A stretch of 64,000 nucleotides of DNA, taken from positions 1,302,001 to 1,366,000 of the forward strand of contig BLAL01000246.1 of NCBI GenBank assembly GCA_015698045.1, in the 5' to 3' direction. How positions within the stretch are numbered: the first letter of the stretch is position 1; every line of letters begins with the position of its first letter. Source of the DNA: Rhizophagus clarus (taxonomy: Eukaryota > Glomeromycota > Glomeromycetes > Glomerales > Glomeraceae). Made by a program: the position numbers and the translations under genes. The notes under the pieces were generated by a model. That model was not told the DNA's origin, made no database searches, and saw only the letters and a list, made by a program, of their open reading frames with translations. Below, piece after piece: positions 12,883-23,224 of the stretch.

Positions 12883-14955
12883 GTGAACCAAATTTTCATG
12901 GAAGAAAAATATTTTATTTTCACCATAAAGAAAGGTTTTTTGCTAACTAACCCAGCCTCAAAAACTACAGCAACGTCTTCTTCGACTAAAGTTACCCCTA
13001 CCACTACTCTAAAGAGTATACTTTCTAACCATTTTCACGATATTATAATATTCTTTATTTCAGGACTTATCAAGAGGAACTCTTCGACTATTTTTAGCTT
13101 AATAACAACTACAGACCCTTCAGCTCAGCTATAGCAGAGTTTCTCAACACTTACAAGGACCAAGTTGTTCCTATGGAACCTCTGTTATTAAGACTTCTCC
13201 AGGACAGCCATTTCCCTATAATAGCTCAATTTTTAGCTACTTTTCTCAATCTTTTTTTTTGGATGACGAAAATCAGGAAATTTTTCTCATGAATTCCAAA
13301 ATTCGCCAAGTATTAGAGTACACAAACAAACAATCTCCTGATATGAAAGATCTAGGAGATCCTATGCACCAATCAGACGCGTCGATAAATTTTGATGTAT
13401 TTGATGCAAATTCGATAAGATCATTGGATGATGTTGATGATTCACTTGCCACACCCTCACGTAATGTCACACCTGTACCAGTCACGCTCTTGACCAAATC
13501 TCAGAAACGGAGTGCTAAAAAGAAGGCCCATAAGGAGAGACAAAAGTTGCAGTTACAAACTCCTTCTGGACTGGATGAACAAGTAGTGCCCACTTTTAGC
13601 AAGGAATCTCCTGAGTATATACCCTCTAAACCTTCTCACAGGTCGAAATTAGTTAAATAGGGTATCAATAGAGTATCAATAGGTTATCAATTGGCTATCA
13701 ATAAGCTACCCTATTGGTAGCCTATTGAACTTGCACCATAATCCGTCACCAATCGGGCAGGCTGATTGATAGCTGATTGATAACTTATTGATAACCTATT
13801 AGTATCCTATTGGTATTTTTATTAAATAGGGTATCAATAGAGTATCAATAGGTTATCAATAGGTTATCAATCAGCCTGCCTGATTGGTGACGGATTATGG
13901 CGCAAGTTCAATAGGCTACTAATAGGGTAGCTTATTGATAGCCGATTGATAACCTATTGATACCCTATTGATACCCTATTTAACTAATTTCGACCTGTGT
14001 CTGATTCAAGAACGGTTACTTTTAATCAAAGTTTACTTTCTCCCCCTTCTACACCCTACAAGCAGCAGTTGAAGCGAGATTCTAAATCACAATCGACGCC
14101 TGTAGATAATAGAAAGAAGCTAAAACAGAAAGGGACAGACAATACGTTAAAAAATGGAAATGTTATCATCACTGGATATGTTTCTCAAGATCACGAACAA
14201 GCACAATTATTGGATTTTATATTTACGACATTCCGGCCAAATGGGATAACTATACTCTGTTGGCCAATCTAGGGCGATGGGGTAAGATCATATCAGTCAG
14301 CACAAGGGTGCACAAGAAGTATTTATCTGCTAGAGTTAAACTGATTCCTGACTATGAGTACTTGAAATGCTATAATAGAGGATTCTGGACTGTCAACTTG
14401 GGAAGTAATCCCTGTTTGATAGTTTCCTGCTTCCTGGAACCTTTCAGAAAGGAAACAACGAGAAAAGTTTCAAGCTGTCATGTACAACCTTCCAAAAGAC
14501 ATGATGAATGCCTCCCTATTCTCAAATGGACGTCCTCACTAATTTTTGTTGGATAGTGGCATTAAATCCTTTAAAATAGTTAAAGAAGTTGATGGATCCA
14601 GAAAGCTGATAGGTTACTTTGACACTTGGGATCATATTTCCATTCGCATAAATAACCCCCAGCTTTGGAATGATGTTAGAATCTCTTAGTGCTGTTATTC
14701 CACCCCCAACTTCAAGAATTTACGTAGATCTGCTCAATTTGGCAATGCAGAAAAGTCTTCCAGGACTCCTAATGGGTCTAATTTTTCTTTTTCAGGTTTA
14801 AATACTAACAACTGCAAGAACGATCGTAATAAAACTCCTAAATCTAGACGTTCTACTAAGAAGATCGATCATTCAAGAAACGGCCAGTCTAAGAAACCTG
14901 ATGTTAACCATTTAATCGCTGGGCTGAAGGCATTATTAGAACATTATGTTTAGTT
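12883..14955 (+). pseudogene. ORF1-like retroelement protein with RRM-like fold, frameshifted
   Basis: Pieces in different frames: 12883-13134 (Ser/Thr-rich), about 13100-13250 (SAIAEFLNTYKDQVVP region), 13259-13636, and 14003-14272, which is in frame with the previous piece once the nested MITE is removed. The frame then shifts near 14210 into YDIPAKWDNYTLLANLGRWG and KKYLSARVKLIP, an RRM-like beta-alpha-beta region also seen in the element at 27574-28332. Further shifts follow before a basic tail (KSRRSTKKIDHSRNGQSKKP) ending at the stop near 14953. Lys/Ser-rich low-complexity parts suggest an RNA-binding ORF1 protein. The family assignment rests on resemblance to repeated Rhizophagus proteins; no enzyme motif is seen. 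Confidence 0.6.
13637..13999. mobile_element. Palindromic MITE (363 bp) nested in the retroelement ORF
   Basis: The whole element is a near-perfect palindrome: CACAGGTCGAAATTAG at 13637 runs about 175 bp to a minimal loop near 13810-13825 and is mirrored to 13999. It contains many GGTATCAATA/TATTGATACC units. The 3-bp direct repeat TCT flanks it (13634-13636, 14000-14002). Removing the element plus one TCT rejoins the retroelement frame (KPS|DSR), so this is a clean insertion. A 3-bp duplication with a CAC... terminus recalls CACTA-like elements, but that assignment is tentative. Confidence 0.85.
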
Positions 14956-15272
14956 TAATTGGGAGGGATAGATAGAAGATTCCACACTAATTTCTTGTCA
15001 TGCTTTGCATTCGCTTTATGTGATGTTTTTTGTGTTTTATTAGATCGTAGAATTTTTCTTTTTCTTTTTTTGTTTTCCTTTATACCTTGAACAATTCTAT
15101 AACTAAACTTCCTATTATATTAAAGAGAATAGGCTAGGGCTATAGTAGTTATGTGATAGTTTGTGACCCTAGTGTGGAGAACAGGCTGGCTTTGTTTTGC
15201 TGATCTTTTGTATACCTTTCTATCTTTTTTCAGTAATAAAAGCACTTCTTTTGACTAAAAAAAAAAAAAAAA

Positions 15273-15287
15273 TTTATTAATAATAAG
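15273..15287. repeat. Target-site duplication, right copy (15 bp)
   Basis: Exact copy of 12843-12857, immediately after the 16-A tail of the retroelement. Confidence 0.85.
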
Positions 15288-15956
15288 CAAAATCCTGCCT
15301 TTATTTCTATTTAAAAATAATTATGGTTCACTAATTGATAACTTAAATTTGAGCCAATTTATTATAAATAATTCAGTTCAATTCAGTTCATAAGTGAACT
15401 AATGAACTATTAACTCAGTTGGTTTTTTATAATACTTTAGATTATCTTATTAATTATAGTTTAATAATGATTAATTTATCTCCTTATTATAATGTATCTA
15501 ATAATAGTTAGATTTTTTTTCTATAATCTTTGGATAATGAGAAACTTATCCAAATATAAATAGCACAATAATCGAAAAATAAATAATGCTAATTTTTTGA
15601 ATTTCTTATTATTCAATAATTCTATAAAAATAAATTAGTTATTATTAAACTATTATTAATGTAAAGTACTATAAAAATATTAACTGAATCGATAATTTAC
15701 CCAATTCATTTGTGAATTGAATTGAATTAAATCATCTATAAACTGAATTGATCTAATTCAAATCATAATTATCTCTACTTCTATCTCTTTACAAAAAATA
15801 CCTAATTATATATCTTATATTATATAACTGAATTTATTATTACTTTTAAAATAAATCTGTATATATACACTTTAAATAAAATCAGTAATATCAAATTATT
15901 TATACAAAAAATTTTTCTATTATATATTTTAAATTGAAAATTTCTTAATTTATACT

Positions 15957-16390
15957 AGAGTGCAAAACACAGATCATATGACTATTATTTATCACCCTGT
16001 GTCACATCCTCTCTTTTTCATTTTTTTATAAATATTCCAAAAATTCAGAATTTTTTTCATATTAAAAATCCTATTTATTTGTTACACTTATAATTTTTTA
16101 TAATTCTGATCAGAATTTTAAAAATTACTATATTAGATAATTGTTAAACACAGACCTTTCTCTTTAAGTGGACGTTTAAAGTAAAACAGATTTAACAGGT
16201 TATTTTAACCAGAATTACGGCATTAAAAAATTATGAATGTAACAAATAATGAGTATGACAAATAAGTTTTTACTAGCCAAAAAAATTCTGAATTCTCAGA
16301 ATATTAATAAAAATGAGAAAGTAAAGGGTATGACACTAGGTGACAAATATTTTACTATAATCATGTGATTCTACTTTGCTTTAAACACCC
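15957..16390. mobile_element. Foldback MITE, TAGAGTG/ATCATATGA family
   Basis: The left edge (from TAGAGTGCAAAACACAGATC) is mirrored imperfectly at 16320-16390 (complement reads AGCAAAGTAGAATCACATGA), with TGTCAC...TGTCAT motifs in both arms and AATTCTGATCAGAATT near the centre. Related sequence occurs at 59640-60027 and 60655-60843, so this is a dispersed family. No coding capacity. Confidence 0.6.
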
Positions 16391-16599
16391 TTTTTTTTAG
16401 ACAATACCCATTTCACAAAAAATTTTTTTCTTATTTTTCAAAATAATCATAATTGAAATTTTATGTAATGATATTTTTATAAAAGAAAATCTTATGCCAA
16501 TCATATAACCTATATACAAATATACTAATGTACAAATAAAAATAGTTTTTTAAATTAATCTTTAATTTTATAATATTTTTATTTTTATTTATATATTTT

Positions 16600-16700
16600 A
16601 AATTTTTTTTTTTTATTTAAACTTTTTTTTTATTTAAATTTTTTTTTTATTTTAAATTTTTTTTATTTTAAATTTTTTTTTTATTTTATTCTTATATACT
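16600..16700. repeat. T-rich tandem repeat
   Basis: About five units of a ~20-bp T-rich motif (TTTAAATTTTTTTTTTA) in tandem. Low-complexity sequence with no other signal. Confidence 0.6.
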
Positions 16701-17261
16701 TATTAATAATATAATAGTAATTATTTAAATTGATTCTGACTAAAAATATAATATGTAATTTAATTATAATTATTATGTAATCCAATTTTATAATTTAATA
16801 AATATTTATATATTTTTAATATTAAAAAAAATATTATTAAATTTAAAATATAAATATAATTAGAATTCTACTTATTATTATCGCCATTTTCGAATTACTG
16901 TGATCAGCATTTTTTTTTAATAAAAAAAATTGATGTTAGAATTTCAATAAAAAACGGTCATGTATATATATAAAAATTCAAATATAATTGATCTACGTAA
17001 TAATAAGCCACTCTTGTATCACATTCAATGTATTTTTTTTATTCACTTCGTGTTTTCATTAGTAGCTTAGAGTTTACCAAATAATGATTCCTAGCGATTC
17101 CTAATTGATTCCTGACCGATTTCAACTTTTTTACCCCGATTTCTAAGTAATTATAGATGAAAACAACTGTAAAAACAATTTGTTTTTCATTAGAAAACTT
17201 CAAATATGCCTTAAGAATTCAGCAAAGATTTATGCTGGTGTATCATTTATCTCTACACTGA

Positions 17262-18312
17262 TGAGCTTTCTACTATAGATATTCCCAACACGTTATACGT
17301 AAGTAAAGGCTTTGTAAATAAAATAAAAAGAAGGTATAACTGTTGGACATGTATTAAAAATCCTTTCAAAGATGTTCCTGATCGTAAAAAGCTCTTTAGT
17401 AGAGCAGACATGGCTATACTTAGAAATCTTGTAGCAGAAAAATGGATTGGTATTTAGATGAATTAGTATATGAAATAAAGCATCTAACTGGAAAAAAAGC
17501 GTCTATTGCAGCTTTTTGGCGTTTACTACAATATTTAGGAATTACTCGCAAAAAGGTAAATATTTTGTTCATATTTCTTATGATTTTTGAGAATATATAT
17601 TTACTTTTTTTTATTTGATACAAAGTTACATAAGGCAGCGCTTGAGTGAAATGATATCATACGTGCACATTATTTAGGTGTTATTGGTGAAAATTACACT
17701 TCAAATCAGTTGATTTTTATTGATGAAAGTGCTAAAGATGAAAGGAGACTATCAAGATTATATGGATATTCTTCTCGCAATATACGTGCGCATAAAAAAG
17801 TAGTGTTTGTACGAGGAAGAAGATATACAATTTTGCCTGCTCTTACAATAGAAGGATTTGTTGCTGTTGATATATTTAAAGGATCATGTAATAGAAAAAG
17901 ATTTGTTGATTTTATTCTTGATCAAGTGGTAAACTAATAAAATAATAATTATAATAGTTTTTTTTTTATTTATTTTATATACTAATTGATAAATTTTATT
18001 TTTTAGTTACCAATAATAAATCCTTACCCAAATAATAACAGTATAATTATAATGAATAATGCTAGAATACATCATGATAAAGAATTGATAGCACTTTTAA
18101 AAGGATTGGGGTGTTATGTTGTTTTCCTGCCACCATATTCTCCTGATTACAACCCTATAGAGACGGCATTTTCAACCATTAAATCATGGATTAGACAAAA
18201 TCATGATTTTATGAAAGCGTTTAATGATCCTATACATGTATTGTTAGTTGCATGTAGCCAAATAAATTCTGAAATGGCATGATCATTTTTTGAAGCATCA
18301 ATTTATATTTAA
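17262..18312 (+). pseudogene. IS630/Tc1-mariner DDE transposase, inactivated
   Basis: Readable segments: about 17262-17555 (helix-turn-helix region with YVSKGFVNKIKRRYN, then KNPFKDVPDRKKLFSRADM and, after a frameshift near 17440, LDELVYEIKHLTGKKASIAA), 17626-17928 and 18007-18312. GT-AG introns lie between them. The third segment has the DDE_3 signature: FIDESAKDERR supplies the first Asp, IIIMNNARIHHD the second motif, and PPYSPDYNPIETAFS the final acidic residue. Damage: a frameshift, TGA at 17647-17649, TGA at 18280-18282, and Asn where the family has the catalytic Asp (MNNARIHH in place of MDNARIHH). The TGAs are what CGA decay would give. The N-terminus could not be fixed. Confidence 0.85.
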
Positions 18313-18416
18313 TAATCAGGTTAGAATAAATAGAATAAATAAAAATTTAAAAAGTTGAAACATCAAAAAAATCATTATTTTTATTATATTACATAATAAT
18401 CAATACATTTATGTTA

Positions 18417-20148
18417 TCAATATTGGTTTGCTGCCTGTTTGATATTTTTTTGCCATCTGATTTTCATTATATCTAATTTTTGCAATTGCTCATCTGTTAA
18501 ATCCTTTATAGCATTAACGGTGATTTCTTCTTCAAGAAACGCATCTTCAAATTTAGTATATACATTATCACAATTATATTTCAAATCTAAATGATGAAAA
18601 AACTCACCAATTGATGGCAATTTACCTAAATTTGATAGTAATTCCAAATGAGTATTTGTAGGATTTTGATAAAATTGACTTGGTAATTGAATAATAATTG
18701 GGATAGGTATCGTAAATGTTTGATTAATTTGTGTTTGTGTTGTCAAATTATTTTTATTGATAAACACATTTGACTTCATATCAAATACCAGATAAGATGG
18801 GGGAATATCATAAGTTGTTCCTTTATTTATCTAAAAAAAACTTATAATTTAGTATCATTTTTTATTTGAATCTATAAAAAAATATATATTTCATATTACA
18901 ATTTCACGAGTCCAAAGTTGTAATCTAGAAGAATTAAGTTGCAAATACCGGTCATCTTGAATAAAATATGGAGTAGAATGTAGATTACATTTGTACATTT
19001 CAACCAAATTAACTATAACTTCAGATCTTGTTTTTTCTTCTTTTGATAAATCATCTTCTTTTATTAAATGAAATTTTTTTTTCTTTTTAGTTTGTATTTC
19101 AATTTCTTCTTTAGAAGATGATCTAATATTATTTTCAGTATGCTAAAATATTATAAATATTAGTGTTTTTGCTTGCCTATTATTTCACATTATACACAAA
19201 AATTTTTACCTTTTTATGTTTTCTGCTTTTTTTTTCTATTACATTATCCTTCACATTTACTATTACCAACATTTTTTTTCCAGACAAAATTACTTTTTGA
19301 TATTCACTGATAAATTCTTAAAAATCTAATTCATCTTCAAGTGTATTTGATGGTTCACGTGCGTTTACAGCTTTATATGAAATAGTATAATTGTATTTTA
19401 ATTTAGTTTCTTTTTCTAAAATTTTGTTGGTTGTTAAATTTATTTTATCCATACCATTTTTATAGTTAGCAGGTTGAATAGTTAAAGTTTTTGCTGTAGG
19501 TGTTTTTGTATCATTTTTTTTAACAACTAATTGTATTTTTATTTCTTCAATAATAATAATTTCTTTATTGTTATTATTATTTTCTTCTTCATAATTTCCA
19601 TCATCATCGTAATCATTATCAACAATATTACTACCCTTATCATTATAATTATCATCATCTTTAATATCATTATCATCTTCATCTTCAATTTCATTATCAT
19701 TATAATTTCCCTTTTTTCTTTCATTATCTTCTCTTGGTAAATTATCCAAAACAATTACCTCATTATTTATTTGAACTTCCTTAATATTCCTTTCGTTACT
19801 TTTAACTTTTTGGATTTTTTTTTGTAATTTTTTATCACTATCTTTTAATTGTTGAAGTTTGCTATTACAAGCATTACAGGTAGTATAGGAAAAGCATTTT
19901 TCAAAATTACTATTATAACCGAATTTGGTATTTATATCTAATAAATAATTATTGAGTTTTGGAAAAATTTGATTTGGAGTAAAAGCCCGTTGATATATTT
20001 ATTGACCATACTGCGGCTTTTTAACTCTTGATAGTTTAGTTTTTTGGCACTTACATGAATTTTCTTGTGGAAGTTTAAAACAATGTAAACATTTTTGACA
20101 TGTATAACAAATACCAGGAAGGTACTCACAAGTAGAATTTTCTGCCAT
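18417..20148 (-). pseudogene. SAM-domain protein carried by the mariner-type element (3 exons, 2 stops)
   Basis: Exons on the minus strand: 20148-19210, 19142-18900, 18830-18417, all with GT-AG introns, giving 531 codons. The start is the ATG at 20148. The N-terminus is Cys-rich (CEYLPGICYTCQKCLHCFK, then SCKCQ and later TTCNACNS), suggesting a zinc-binding module. A long Asp/Glu/Asn-rich acidic segment follows (DNA 19560-19740). The conserved middle has STPYFIQDDRYLQLNSSRL. The C-terminal ~60 residues (FFHHLDLKYNC, FLEEEITVNAIKDLTDEQL, KNIKQAANQY) fit a sterile alpha motif. Two in-frame stops occur, at 19999-20001 and 19318-19320. It resembles a multicopy Rhizophagus family. SAM domains mediate oligomerisation or nucleic-acid binding; a role as accessory transposition protein is inference. 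Confidence 0.75.
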
Positions 20149-20700
20149 TTAATTAATTTTAAATATGAAAAATTACTTCAACTTTTTTGCATAAATTTGT
20201 TTATTATATTAAGGGGATTTCTATACTAAGTAAATAATCAATTTTAAAAAAAAAGTAATTAACAATCATTTAAAGATATTTTTAAGTAAAATTTACATAT
20301 ATTTTAGGCTGTTTTCAGATTGTTTTCAGTTGTTTTTAGGCTGTTTTCAGTTGTTTTCAGTGTTTTTAGTATTTTTTTAATTATAAATGATTGACATCAC
20401 CTGATCACAGTAATTTGAAAATGGCGATAATAAAGATTAATATAAAAAAATAATAGTTACTAATAGTTTTTATTTTATTTTTATTTTTAATACTAATAGT
20501 TAATTGATCTAAAAAAAAAAAAATCAAAATATATTTTTTTTTTCAATGTAATTTATTTATACATAATAAGATCTTCAAATTTATTTATATATAATTTTTA
20601 TCTTAGACTTGCAAAATATAAATAACCTATTTTAAAAATAAGTAGAATTCTATATAATTATTAACTAAATAAACTAATTATATATCAATTTAATTTTTAA

Positions 20701-21394
20701 GTACACTCCCCGGTAAAAAGTATCCGACTACCCTAAAAATTAAAAATCATAAAAAATTTAGTGAGCCCAACAATAAATTTATATTTATTTTAAAAGTTTG
20801 AGACGTGAGACATTTTTTAAAAGTGTTTTTTTAGCTTAATTATTAGTAAAAATTGGCGGAAATTTTTAATTTTAAAAATGGCAAAATTCTTAACTTTTTA
20901 ACTAGAGCAGTTACAGCCAAATGAATGCCAGAAATCAATTCTTTGACTAAAAAATAGCTTATGTTTAAAAAATCAGAAAGGTTGAACTAGTAGTTGTCGA
21001 ACAATCCACCACTGAAGATCACTAAAATTTGGCAAAAATGGTGATTTTACCGTTTTTACATATAAAAATTATGATCTTCAGTGGTGGATTGTTCGACAAC
21101 TACCAGTCCAACCTTTCTGATTTTTTAAATATAAGCTATTTTTTAGTCAAAGAATTGATTTCTGGCATTCATTTGGCCGTAACTGCTCTAGTTAAAAAGT
21201 CAAGAATTTTGCCATTTTTAAAATTAAAAATTTCCGCCAATTTTTACTAATAATTAAGCTAAAAAAACACTTTTAAAAAGTTTCTCATGTCTCAAACTTT
21301 TAAAATAAATATAAATTTATTGTTGGGCCCACTGAATTTTTTATGATTTTTTAATTTTTAGGGTGGTCGGATACTTTTTACCGGGGAGTGTACA
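20701..21394. mobile_element. Long palindromic foldback element (about 690 bp), TA target
   Basis: Starting GTACACTCCCCGGTAAAAAG and ending with its complement, both arms (about 320 bp each) are near-perfect inverted copies around a centre near 21047. Taking TA as the duplicated target, the element proper is CACTCCCC...GGGGAGTG. The arms include GTTGTCGAACAATCCACC. A 73-codon open frame at 21029-21250 is only a read through one arm. The transcript would be one long hairpin. Confidence 0.82.
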
Positions 21395-21797
21395 TATAAA
21401 TATTTTATATAATTACGGGAGCAATCTTTTAGGATGGGGAATCAGTTTGGAGTTTTAATAAATTAGTTATATAAATAACAGATATATCTGTATTCCCATA
21501 TAACCAATAAACTTACAAATTGCACTACCTTGCAAAAAAAAAAAAATATATTTTATATAATTAAAATTTTAAATCTTTTTAATATATATTATATTTAAAT
21601 TTTATTAAATTAAATTAAATTTAACTTAAAACTTTAATTTAAGTTTTAAATCAAATTTGTCAATATATTATAATATTGAGTTTTATATATATATATATTT
21701 TTTTAATAATCTATATATGCTTTTATTAATATTTAGTTTATTAGTATATAGACAATTTATTAAAAACTATATTTACCTAATCTGCAAAATGCAATTA

Positions 21798-22646
21798 CAG
21801 TCAACTCCCTTTATAGTCACCTCTGTTATAATCACATTACCCTATATGACCATCTTAGTTGAGTGTCCCAAATTTTCATATATAAAAACTATCATTTATA
21901 ATCACAAACTACCTATAGTCACTATCACATCTTTTTTAAAAAATTTTATATACTGTATATGTGATTATAAAAAGATATTTATTAAAATATAATTATTCTA
22001 TGATCTAATGATCAGATTTTGATGATCTTTAGCTCATTAGGTTCATTTCATTAAAAGGAATCAGATGGTAGTAATTTTATAATGATTGGATTAATATTGA
22101 CCGAGAAATTCGATTTTAAAGACCAAATTGGCATTTTTTATATATAAAATTCAAGTAACATTAAATATTTTGACTGTATTTTAATTACTATGGGGTTCTA
22201 GTGATCAGATTTTAATGATCTTAGGATCATTAGAATCATCTCATCGAGAGGAAGCTAATGATAATAATTTTATAATGATTGGATTAATATTGACCGAGAA
22301 ATTTGATTTTAAAGTCCAGATCAGCATTTTTATATGTAAAATTCACGTAACATTAAATATTTTGACTGTATTTTAATTATTACAGGTTCTAGTGATCAGA
22401 TTTTAATGATCTTAAGCTCATTGGAATCGTCTCATCAAGAAGAATCTAATGGCTATAAATTCATAATAATTGGAATAAAATTGACAAAATTACTATGATG
22501 TGAATATTTAACCAAAATTATTACAATTTATAATTCTAGCCAAAATTACTGATTTAATTATAAGATTTTATTGCGAATAGTCTCATTTCATCATAGTCAC
22601 CAAATATAGACTGTCCTAAATATGTGACTATAGAGAGAGTTGACTG
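21798..22646. mobile_element. Mariner-type MITE with internal 190-bp tandem repeat (849 bp)
   Basis: The terminal repeats read CAGTCAACTCCCTTTATAGT on the left and the complement of CAGTCAACTCTCTCTATAGT on the right, flanked by TA at 21796-21797 and 22647-22648. The interior holds about 2.5 tandem copies of a ~190-bp unit containing GATCAGATTTTRATGATC and TAATATTGACCGAGAAATT (from about 22000, 22195 and 22385). The 111-codon frame at 21657-21992 crosses the left end and is not a gene. Confidence 0.75.
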
Positions 22647-23027
22647 TATCAAAATATATTGACTTTTATAAATTACACTAATTTTTATAAAATTATATAT
22701 ATATTTTTAAATAAATTTAATATTTTTTAAAAAATATATAATAATGTATATTATTTATAAAATTGACTTAATTACTAAAATAGAAAAATTTGGTAGATAA
22801 TTAAACCAGTTTTAGAATTGAAAGTACTTATAGCAAATTAGAAGTGATTATTTTTTGTAATTCTATCTTTATTTAATAAATGATGATATGGCTTCAACAT
22901 CAAAAAAAAAAAATAAAAATAAAAATAAAATAGAAAAATTATACTTTAAAGCTAAAAATTAAATAAATAACAATAAATTAAAAATATAAAAATTATTTAT
23001 TTTTACAAATATTTTTTTTTTTTTTTT

Positions 23028-23125
23028 TTTAATGATCTATATAAATTATGCTTTTATTAATATTTAGTTCATATATCATATAAACAATTTATCAGAAGCT
23101 ATATCCACCCTAACCTGTAGAATGA
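23028..23125 (+). repeat. Diverged direct copy of 21700-21795
   Basis: Both segments share ATGCTTTTATTAATATTTAG, a 'CAATTTATYARAARCTATAT' stretch and CTGYARAATG. The copy at 21700 continues into the MITE at 21798 and this one does not, so the MITE entered one copy only. Confidence 0.5.
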
Positions 23126-23224
23126 GATCATCAAAATTATTTTTACAAATATTAGACTAATCATTTTAAAAATTTTATTATAAGTAAATTTAAATCCATT
23201 AATTTATAATTTATGTAACAATTA

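Larger units (their letters stand above)
12858..15272 (+). mobile_element. Poly(A)-tailed non-LTR-type retroelement with ORF1-like pseudogene
   Basis: The element ends in AATAAA (15235-15240) and a 16-A tail (15257-15272) and is bounded by a perfect 15-bp target-site duplication (12843-12857, 15273-15287). Without the 363-bp MITE nested inside it would be about 2.05 kb. It is visibly more GC-rich than its surroundings, consistent with recent insertion. It carries a frameshifted ORF for a nucleic-acid-binding protein but no reverse transcriptase, endonuclease or RNase H. It is therefore a non-autonomous retroelement, a 5'-truncated LINE, or a retrocopy of an ORF1 transcript. Confidence 0.8.
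16878..20430. mobile_element. Mariner/IS630-type transposon with two convergent genes (3.55 kb)
   Basis: Thirty-base terminal inverted repeats differ at one position: TTATCGCCATTTTCGAATTA... at 16878-16907 and its complement at 20401-20430. Both ends are flanked by TA (16876-16877, 20431-20432). Inside are a DDE transposase gene on the plus strand (to 18312) and a SAM-domain gene on the minus strand (20148 to 18417); their 3' ends are 104 bp apart. Subterminal repeats of TTGTTTTCAG units lie at about 20307-20370. Both genes carry stop codons, so this copy is dead, but the layout is that of a two-gene transposon. Confidence 0.85.

Noticed and set aside
19531-19740. Plus-strand Ile/Phe-rich frame
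   Set aside because: It is the antisense of the Asp/Glu/Asn-rich acidic segment of the minus-strand SAM gene.
21029-21250. 73-codon frame in the palindromic element
   Set aside because: It is one arm of an inverted repeat with no resemblance to a protein family.
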